Positions 58,146 through 64,000 of a stretch of DNA of 64,000 nt are shown piece after piece. The position numbers were made by a program, and so were the translations under genes. This stretch comes from Azospirillum tabaci (lineage in GTDB: Bacteria; Pseudomonadota; Alphaproteobacteria; Azospirillales; Azospirillaceae). The stretch is from positions 186,001 through 250,000 of the forward strand of contig NZ_JACCJY010000005.1 of assembly GCF_014596085.1 (NCBI RefSeq), given 5' to 3'. Position 1 is the first letter of the stretch. The number at the start of each line of letters is the position of its first letter. The notes below the pieces were generated by a model. It ran no database searches. It was not told the origin of the DNA and saw only the letters and a list, made by a program, of their open reading frames with translations.

Positions 58146-60227
58146 ATGAAAAGGTTTGTTCCGTTCCTGCTCGCCATCCTGGCCTTGGCCGCACCCGGAA
58201 TGGGGAGGGCGGAGACCGGCGCCTGGGTCAAGTCCGGCCCGGTGGAGGCGCGGCTCGTCGCGTCGGTGCAGGGGGTGGGCGATCTCGCCAAAATCCCCCT
58301 GGGGCTGGAGGTCCGGCTGGAGCCCGGCTGGAAGACCTATTGGCGCACCCCGGGCGACGCCGGCTTCGCGCCGCGGCTGGACTGGTCGGAGTCGCGGAAC
58401 CTCAAGGCGACGGAGCTGATCTACCCGGCCCCGCACCGCTTCACCGTTCTGGGCTTCGAAACGGCGGGCTATGACGCGGAGGTGCTGTTTCCCATCGCCG
58501 CCACACCGGCGGAGCCGGGCAGGCCGCTCGACCTCGCGCTGAAGGCGGAGTTGCTGGTCTGCTCGACCATCTGCGTGCCGGAGATGATGGCGCTGTCCCT
58601 GTCCATCCCCGAGGGGCCGGCGACGCCGGGGCCGTCGGCCAACGACATCGCCCGCGCCCAGTCCCTGGTGCCCGGCGACGGGCGGGCGTCCGGACTGACC
58701 GTGACGGCGGTGCGCGGGCAGGGTGCCGCGCTGGAGGTGGAGGTGACCGCGCGCGAGCCGATGGTCGCCCCCGACGTGTTCGTGGAGACCGACCCGCCGG
58801 TGACCTTCGCCGCGCCCAAGAGCCAATTCCTCGACGGCGACCGGCGCGCGATCCTGCGGATGGACGCGACCGACCCGACGCCCGGCCTTGACCTCGCCGG
58901 GCGGGCGATGACGCTGACGGTGGTGGACGGCAACCGGTCCGTGGAAGCTCCGGCGACTGCCGCTTCCGGCCTCGGCGGCGCTGGCGCGGCTCCGGCGGGG
59001 TTGCTGGCCATGCTGGGCGTCGCCCTTCTGGGCGGGCTGATCCTGAACCTGATGCCCTGCGTGCTGCCGGTGCTGTCGCTGAAGCTGCTGTCCATCGTCC
59101 AGCATGGCGGACGGGCGCCCGCGGCGGTGCGCGCCGGCTTCCTGGCCTCGGCGGCGGGCATCCTGACCTCCTTCCTGATCCTCGCCGGGGTGCTGGTCGC
59201 GGTGAAGGCGGCGGGCGGCGCGGTGGGCTGGGGCATCCAGTTCCAGCAGCCGCTGTTCCTCGTCTTCATGGTCGTGCTGGTGACCCTGTTCGCCGCCAAC
59301 CTGTGGGGTTTGTTCGAGCTTCCGCTGCCGCGCGCCGTGGCCGACCGGCTGGGCGGGCCGGAGGGGCAGGGGCTGGGTGGACAGTTCGCCACCGGCGCTT
59401 TCGCCACCCTGCTCGCCACGCCCTGCTCCGCGCCCTTCCTGGGGACGGCGGTGGGCTTCGCGCTGGCCCGCGGGGCGCTGGAGGTGTTCGCCATCTTCGC
59501 CGCCCTTGGCGTCGGGCTGGCGTTGCCTTATCTGCTGATCGCCGCCTTCCCGCGCGCCGCCCGCCTGCTGCCGCGCCCGGGACGCTGGATGGTGGTGCTG
59601 CGCCGGGTGCTGGGCGGGGCGCTGGCCCTGACCGCGCTGTGGCTGCTGTCGGTGCTGGTCGTCCAGGTCGGCGAGGTGCCGGCGTTGGCCGTCGCCGTGC
59701 TGATGGGCGGTCTGGTCGCCTCGCTGTGGCTGGGCCGCCGTCTGGCGGAGTCGGCGCGCTGGGCCGGGGCGGCGCTGGCCGGGCTGCTGGCCCTGGTGGC
59801 TTTCGCCGTTCCCGCGGTTTTCGGCCCCTCCGCCGGGGCGGCCCCGGTGGCCGAAAGCACGGCAGCGCGCTGGACCGTTTTCGACGAGGCGGCGATCCGT
59901 GAGCAGGTGGCCGCCGGGCGCACCGTCTTCGTGGACGTCACCGCCGACTGGTGCATCACCTGTCAGGCGAACAAGAAGCTGGTGCTGAACCGCGGCACCG
60001 TCGCGCAGCGGCTGGAGGATGCCGGGACGGTGACCGCCATGCGCGCCGACTGGACCCGCCCGGACGAGGCCATCGCCCGCTACCTTGCCCGACACGGCCG
60101 CTATGGCATTCCCTTCAACATCGTCTATGGTCCGGGGGCTCCGGAGGGCATCGCGCTTCCGGAATTGCTGACCGAGGGCGCCGTCCTCGACGCGCTCGAC
60201 CGGGCAACCGGCAAGATCAAAAGCTGA
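58146..60227 (+). CDS. DsbD-like thiol:disulfide interchange protein
   Basis: Transfers reducing power from the cytoplasm to the periplasm. The 693 residues comprise a signal peptide (about 1-20), an N-terminal periplasmic domain with Cys pair VCSTICVPE, a transmembrane core of about eight helices with the two key cysteines in LMPCVLPVLSLK and TPCSAPFLG, and a C-terminal thioredoxin domain with DWCITCQANK. It resembles the ScsB/DsbD branch with an enlarged N-terminal domain. ATG at 58146 starts the signal peptide; ATG at 58128 is possible. The peroxiredoxin gene follows after 28 bases, which suggests a shared redox role. Confidence 0.88.
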   Translation: MKRFVPFLLAILALAAPGMGRAETGAWVKSGPVEARLVASVQGVGDLAKIPLGLEVRLEPGWKTYWRTPGDAGFAPRLDWSESRNLKATELIYPAPHRFTVLGFETAGYDAEVLFPIAATPAEPGRPLDLALKAELLVCSTICVPEMMALSLSIPEGPATPGPSANDIARAQSLVPGDGRASGLTVTAVRGQGAALEVEVTAREPMVAPDVFVETDPPVTFAAPKSQFLDGDRRAILRMDATDPTPGLDLAGRAMTLTVVDGNRSVEAPATAASGLGGAGAAPAGLLAMLGVALLGGLILNLMPCVLPVLSLKLLSIVQHGGRAPAAVRAGFLASAAGILTSFLILAGVLVAVKAAGGAVGWGIQFQQPLFLVFMVVLVTLFAANLWGLFELPLPRAVADRLGGPEGQGLGGQFATGAFATLLATPCSAPFLGTAVGFALARGALEVFAIFAALGVGLALPYLLIAAFPRAARLLPRPGRWMVVLRRVLGGALALTALWLLSVLVVQVGEVPALAVAVLMGGLVASLWLGRRLAESARWAGAALAGLLALVAFAVPAVFGPSAGAAPVAESTAARWTVFDEAAIREQVAAGRTVFVDVTADWCITCQANKKLVLNRGTVAQRLEDAGTVTAMRADWTRPDEAIARYLARHGRYGIPFNIVYGPGAPEGIALPELLTEGAVLDALDRATGKIKS

Positions 60228-60255
60228 AACACAAAAAATTGGGAGTTCAGGAGAC

Positions 60256-60738
60256 ATGACCATTCAAGTGGGTGACGCCATCCCGTCCGTCACGCTGAAG
60301 CATCTGACCGACAACGGCATGCAGGACATCACCACCGACGCGCTGTTCAACGGCAAGACGGTGGTTCTGTTCTCGGTGCCGGGCGCCTTCACCCCGACCT
60401 GCTCCGCCAAGCATCTGCCGGGTTTCGTCCAGAAGGCCGAGGACCTGAAGGCCAAGGGCGTGGACGACATCGTCTGCCTCGCCGTCAACGACCCCTTCGT
60501 GATGCGCGCCTGGGGCGAGAAGAACGGAGTCGGCGGCAAGGTCACCATGCTGCCGGACGGCAACGCCGCGTTGACCCAGGCGCTGGGCCTGACGATGGAC
60601 GGCACGGGCTACGGCCTCGGCCTGCGCGGCCAGCGCTTCGCCCTGGTCGCCAAGGACGGGAAGGTCACCCACCTCGCCGTGGAGAAGCCGGGCCAGTTCG
60701 AGGTGTCCTCGGCCGAAGCGGTGCTGGGCGCGCTGTAA
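60256..60738 (+). CDS. Peroxiredoxin, Prx5 type
   Basis: Thiol peroxidase of 160 residues. The catalytic motif PGAFTPTC places the peroxidatic Cys at 49, and the conserved Arg lies in the C-terminal half (RGQRFALV). Prx5-type enzymes reduce H2O2 and organic hydroperoxides. GGAG lies upstream of the ATG. It lies just downstream of the DsbD-like gene on the same strand and converges on the acyl-CoA synthetase gene. Confidence 0.93.
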   Translation: MTIQVGDAIPSVTLKHLTDNGMQDITTDALFNGKTVVLFSVPGAFTPTCSAKHLPGFVQKAEDLKAKGVDDIVCLAVNDPFVMRAWGEKNGVGGKVTMLPDGNAALTQALGLTMDGTGYGLGLRGQRFALVAKDGKVTHLAVEKPGQFEVSSAEAVLGAL

Positions 60739-60770
60739 GGGGGCAGAGTAGCCTGGGAGCGTCATTATAA

Positions 60771-60888
60771 ACCCTCTCCCCTCTGGGGAGAGGGTGGCCC
60801 GAAGGGCCGGTGAGGGGGGTGCGCTTGTGCCGGACATTCCGCCGCGCGCAACCCCCTCACCCTGACCCTCTCCCCAGAGGGGAGAGGG
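60771..60888. repeat. Composite palindromic element between convergent genes
   Basis: Perfect hairpin ACCCTCTCCCC-TCT-GGGGAGAGGGT (60771-60795), then GGCCC-GAA-GGGCC (60796-60808), GGTGAGGGGGGT (60809-60820), a 30-base centre, ACCCCCTCACC (60851-60861) and perfect hairpin CCCTCTCCCC-AGA-GGGGAGAGGG (60866-60888). The two ends are inverted copies of one module. It fills the gap between the peroxiredoxin and acyl-CoA synthetase stops and may terminate both. Confidence 0.8.
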
Positions 60889-60899
60889 GATTTGAGGCC

Positions 60900-62498
60900 T
60901 CACATCACCTTCGTGCGGTCCCAGGTGGTGTCGGCAACGCCGCGTTCCCGCAGCTTCGCCTTCTGCACCTTGGCGGTCGGCGTCTTGGGGAAGGCGTCCA
61001 CGATGTCGATGTAGCGGGGCTGGGCGTAGCGCGGCAGTTCGCGCTCGGCGTACGCCGCCACGGCCTCCGGCGTCAGGGACGCCCCCGGTGCGGCGACCAG
61101 CGCGACCATGATTTCGTCCTCCGCGCCCGGAATGCCCGCCGGCACGGCGTAGGCGGCGACCTCCGCCACCCCCTCCAGCCGCGACAGCACCGTCTCCACC
61201 TCGTAGGACGAGACGTTCTCGCCGCGGCGGCGGATGCAGTCCTTGATGCGGTCGACGAAGGTGACGTAGCCCTCCGCGTCCATCACCGCGGCGTCGCCGG
61301 TGTGGAACCACAGATTCCGCCACGCCTCCACCGTCTTGTCGGGCATCCGGTGATAGCCGGACAGGAAGCCGAAGGCGGCCTTCGGGCGCACCATGACCTC
61401 GCCGACCTGACCGCGCGGCACCGGGATGTCGGTCTGCGGGGCGCGGATCTCCACCTCGAAGTAACGGTCGTAGACCTTGCCGCAGGTGCCGGGGCGCGGC
61501 TTGCCCATCTCGGCGTAGAGCGGGATGTTCACCTCGGTCATGCCGTAGAGGCTGATGACGTCGCGGACGCCGAAGCGCTCGCGCAGCACCCGTTCGGTGT
61601 CCGCCGGGTTGGGGGCGGCGCCGACGAGGCGCAGCGGGTGGTCCCGGTCGTCGGGACGCGGCGGCTGGGCCACCACGAAGGCGGTGACGGCGCCCAGCGA
61701 GTTGGTCACCGTGCAGCCGTGGCGCCGGATGTCGTCGAGCCAGGATGAGGCGCTGAACCGCTCGCGCAGCACCGCCGACCCGCCGGAGATCATCGCGGCG
61801 TAGAGCTGCATGTACAGGCCGTTGGCGTGGAACAGCGGCAGGCAAATGTAGAAGCGGTCCTCGTCGGTCAGCGCGAAATTGTCGATGGAGCCCAGCCCGA
61901 ACAGGAAGCCGTGGCCGTGCGGCATCAGCACACCCTTCGACAGGCCGGTGGTGCCCGACGTGTACATGATGCAGGCGTCGTCGCCGGCGCGGGGCAGGGG
62001 ACCGTCATAAGGGGCGGCGTCGCGCCAGCCCTCCAGCGCGCGGTGCGGCGATCCCGCCGCCGCACCGGGCACCACAAGCCCGCGCAGGGCGGTCAGGCGT
62101 GGTGCGATGTCGGTGATGCGGTCGGCCAGCGCGGCGTCGACCACCGCCAGAGCGGCCCCCGCATTCTCCAACTGGTGCTCCAGGAAGCCGCCCTTCAGCT
62201 CGGTGTTCAGCGCGACCATCACGGCGCCCAGCCGCCCCAGCCCCAGCCACACGCGCACGAAGTCCAGCCCGTTCGGCAGCATCACCGCCACCGTGTCGCC
62301 CGGCTTCACGCCCAGCCCGGCGAAGAAGCCGGCCACACGGCTTGCCTGCTCCTGCGCCTCGGCGTAGGTCAGCGACTCACCGTTGTTCTCTTTGCCGGCG
62401 ATCATCGTGACGAAGGTCTTGCCGCCGCGTTCGGCGGCCTGATGGGCCAGCACCTCGGGCAGCACCCAGCGGGCTTCGTTCCGCAAATGCGGATACAT
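60900..62498 (-). CDS. AMP-binding acyl-CoA synthetase (crotonobetaine/carnitine-CoA ligase-like)
   Basis: A 532-residue member of the ANL superfamily. The P-loop-like motif IMYTSGTTGLSKG, the ISLYGMTEVN motif, and the hinge/C-terminal segments VDRIKDCIRRRGENVSSYEVE and PKTPTAKVQKAKLRE (catalytic Lys) are present. It activates a carboxylic acid to acyl-CoA; similarity is closest to CaiC-like ligases, but the substrate is not certain. ATG at 62498 has GGGAGGAG about eight bases upstream. Confidence 0.87.
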   Translation of the reverse strand: MYPHLRNEARWVLPEVLAHQAAERGGKTFVTMIAGKENNGESLTYAEAQEQASRVAGFFAGLGVKPGDTVAVMLPNGLDFVRVWLGLGRLGAVMVALNTELKGGFLEHQLENAGAALAVVDAALADRITDIAPRLTALRGLVVPGAAAGSPHRALEGWRDAAPYDGPLPRAGDDACIMYTSGTTGLSKGVLMPHGHGFLFGLGSIDNFALTDEDRFYICLPLFHANGLYMQLYAAMISGGSAVLRERFSASSWLDDIRRHGCTVTNSLGAVTAFVVAQPPRPDDRDHPLRLVGAAPNPADTERVLRERFGVRDVISLYGMTEVNIPLYAEMGKPRPGTCGKVYDRYFEVEIRAPQTDIPVPRGQVGEVMVRPKAAFGFLSGYHRMPDKTVEAWRNLWFHTGDAAVMDAEGYVTFVDRIKDCIRRRGENVSSYEVETVLSRLEGVAEVAAYAVPAGIPGAEDEIMVALVAAPGASLTPEAVAAYAERELPRYAQPRYIDIVDAFPKTPTAKVQKAKLRERGVADTTWDRTKVM

Positions 62499-62609
62499 CT
62501 CGGTCTCCTCCCAACGATCTTTCGTCGTTCGTTCTGGGAGGAAGCCTAGCGGGGCGGCGGGGCCGCCGTCCACAAACCCTTGAGGATGGCGGCTATTCGA
62601 CGGGCAGGA

Positions 62610-63104
62610 TCAGCCCCGCGCGGCCTGCCGGATGTCGGCGATGCCCTGGCGGGCCAGCGCGTCGGCCCGTTCGTTCTCCGGATGGCCGGCGTGACCGCGG
62701 ACCCAGTGGAACTCGATGCGGTGCTGCCGTTTCGCCTCGTCCAGGCGGCGCCACAAATCCTCGTTCTTTACCGGCTTCTTGTCGGCGGTCTTCCAGCCAC
62801 GGGCCTTCCAGCCGTGAATCCACTGGGTGATGCCGTTCTTCACATACTCGCTGTCGGTGTAGAGCCGCACCTCCATGGGCCGCTTCAGAGCCTCCAGGGC
62901 CTGGATGGCCGCCATCAGCTCCATGCGGTTGTTGGTGGTGGCCAGCTCGCCGCCGTACAACTCCTTCTCCACCCCGTTGTAGCGCAGGATGGCGCCCCAG
63001 CCGCCCGGGCCGGGATTGCCGCTGCACGCGCCGTCGGTGAAGATGTCGACGATCTTCGGCGCGCTTTTGCCGTCGCCGCCGTTCGTATCCGTCGTGTCCG
63101 TCAT
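62610..63104 (-). CDS. rnhA: Ribonuclease HI
   Basis: Degrades the RNA strand of RNA-DNA hybrids. The 164 residues have the active-site acidic residues Asp24 ([11 protein letters not shown]), Glu62 (NRMELMAAI), Asp84 (YTDSEYV) and the C-terminal Asp in [12 protein letters not shown]. It starts 4 bases after the thrB stop; the thrB-rnhA order is typical of alphaproteobacteria. Confidence 0.95.
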   Translation of the reverse strand: MTDTTDTNGGDGKSAPKIVDIFTDGACSGNPGPGGWGAILRYNGVEKELYGGELATTNNRMELMAAIQALEALKRPMEVRLYTDSEYVKNGITQWIHGWKARGWKTADKKPVKNEDLWRRLDEAKRQHRIEFHWVRGHAGHPENERADALARQGIADIRQAARG

Positions 63105-63108
63105 GGCG

Positions 63109-64000
63109 TCAGACCTGATAGCTGCCGCCGTCGTCGAGCGCGTAGTCGCCGAGCCCGCGGACGGTCTGGTGGAAGCGCAGCTTGCGCAGATATTCCAGCG
63201 GGTCCTTCGGGCGCACGAAGGCCCCCGGGGGATGGTTCAGCCAGTCGTAGAGGCGCGTCAGCAGGAAGCGCAGGGCGCTGCCGCGGCACAGCCAGGGCAG
63301 GGCGGCCAGCTCCGCCGGCGACAGGGGGCGGACCTTCTGGTAGCTGGTCAGCAGCATCCGCGCCTTGGTGGCGTTGAACGACCCGTCGACCTCGAAGCAC
63401 CAGGCGTTCATGCAGATCGCGATGTCGTAGGCCAGGAAGTCGTTGCAGGCGAAGTAGAAATCGATCAGCCCGGACAGCCCATCGCCGCGGAAGAACACAT
63501 TGTCGGGGAACAGGTCGGCGTGGATGACCCCGGACGGCAGGCCGGCGGGCCAGTTGGCCTCCAGCGCCGCAAGCTCGGCCTCCAGCGTCGCGCGCAGGTC
63601 GCGGGCCACCTCGTCGGCGCGCGGCGCGCATTTCCCGGCCAGATCCTTCCAGCCGTCCAGCGACAGGGCATTCGGGCGCTCCATCCGGAAGTCGGCGACA
63701 GCCAGATGCAGGCGGGCCAGCGCCGTCCCCAACTCCGCGCAGTGGTGCGGCGTGATGCGGCGTGGCCACATGCCGGCCAGGAAGGTGACGATCACCGCCG
63801 GGCGCCCGGCCAGCTCGCGCAGGGACTGCCCATCCATGCCCTGGACCGGCAGCGGGCAGGCGATGCCCTTGTCGGCGAGATGCTCCATCAGGCCCAGGAA
63901 GAAGGGAAGATCCTCCCGCCGGGTGCGCTTCTCGTAGAGCGTCAGGATGTAGGGGCCGCGCTCCGTCACCAGGAGGAAGTTGGAATTCTCCACCCCCTCC
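63109..64000 (-). CDS. thrB: Homoserine kinase (ThrB, APH-fold type), 5' end outside the window
   Basis: Phosphorylates homoserine for threonine synthesis. The visible 297 residues match the alphaproteobacterial homoserine kinase of the aminoglycoside-phosphotransferase fold, not the GHMP type. GVENSNFLL lies at the window edge, where family members have about 35 further residues before it. The catalytic loop is [13 protein letters not shown] and the metal site [10 protein letters not shown]. The gene continues past base 64000, so the start is not seen. It is followed by rnhA, and thrC lies about 8 kb to the left on the other strand. Confidence 0.92.
   Translation of the reverse strand, partial: EGVENSNFLLVTERGPYILTLYEKRTRREDLPFFLGLMEHLADKGIACPLPVQGMDGQSLRELAGRPAVIVTFLAGMWPRRITPHHCAELGTALARLHLAVADFRMERPNALSLDGWKDLAGKCAPRADEVARDLRATLEAELAALEANWPAGLPSGVIHADLFPDNVFFRGDGLSGLIDFYFACNDFLAYDIAICMNAWCFEVDGSFNATKARMLLTSYQKVRPLSPAELAALPWLCRGSALRFLLTRLYDWLNHPPGAFVRPKDPLEYLRKLRFHQTVRGLGDYALDDGGSYQV

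Noticed and set aside
57255..60263. 1002-codon minus-strand frame across dsbD and algH
   Set aside because: It is antisense to the DsbD-like gene and in a different frame from algH; the composition is low-complexity Gln/Arg/Gly.

Overview
The window looks like a chromosomal segment of an Azospirillum-type alphaproteobacterium (Rhodospirillales). The evidence is very high GC with strong G/C bias in third codon positions, dense bidirectional gene packing, alphaproteobacterial gene orders (hisZ-purA; coxB-coxA-ctaB-coxF-ctaG-coxC-DUF983-SURF1; thrC followed by an M16 peptidase), an alphaproteobacterial-type SerC, and housekeeping genes throughout. I see no prophage, insertion sequence, rRNA operon or CRISPR array. 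Species assignment is inference.

Layout: 0-5.6 kb holds a two-gene signalling operon (CheB-CheR-PAS fusion and a multi-PAS hybrid histidine kinase) on the minus strand. An AT-richer gap and a small ORF follow. 6.6-14.2 kb carries sppA, an AhpD-like protein, a REC/Hpt-like regulator, an IalB-family protein, aroC, an unknown 387-residue protein and fabI. 14.3-24.7 kb has a YihY/BrkB membrane protein, a radical SAM/SPASM enzyme divergent from a sialidase-like BNR protein, serC, a ParD/ParE-type toxin-antitoxin pair, trkH, an unknown 569-residue protein, and hisZ leading into purA. 26.2-28.8 kb is a predicted membrane-anchored pseudokinase with a small membrane partner. 28.9-32.7 kb holds rpoH, rluD, a small membrane protein, a threonine aldolase and two identical tRNA-Glu(CTC) genes.

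32.7-43.1 kb contains a methyltransferase with a zinc-ribbon-like tail, a lytic transglycosylase with Sel1-like repeats, an ECF sigma factor, a 54-residue DUF1328 membrane peptide, a small secreted repeat protein convergent with a YjbH-type outer membrane protein, a double-ACT GcvR-like protein, tldD and a DUF3422 protein. 43.1-50.1 kb is the aa3-type cytochrome c oxidase operon, preceded by a sigma70-like promoter and a palindrome resembling the RegR/RegA/PrrA redox box. 50.1-53.3 kb holds an M32 carboxypeptidase and a GH5 cellulase-like enzyme lacking a signal peptide. 53.7-57.3 kb is thrC, an M16 peptidase, a GNAT acetyltransferase and a small protein. The right end carries algH (yqgE), a DsbD-like disulfide reductase, a peroxiredoxin, an acyl-CoA synthetase, rnhA, and thrB running off the edge.

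A recurrent non-coding theme is a family of GC-rich palindromes built on CCCTCTCCCC/GGGGAGAGGG, often with a (G)GGTGAGGGG arm. They sit only between genes. The most elaborate, at 53.34-53.57 kb, is a cluster of six different perfect hairpins, three of them enclosed in a 12-bp inverted repeat. The pseudokinase/membrane-protein pair, this hairpin array and the candidate redox operator of the oxidase operon are the points most worth a second look.
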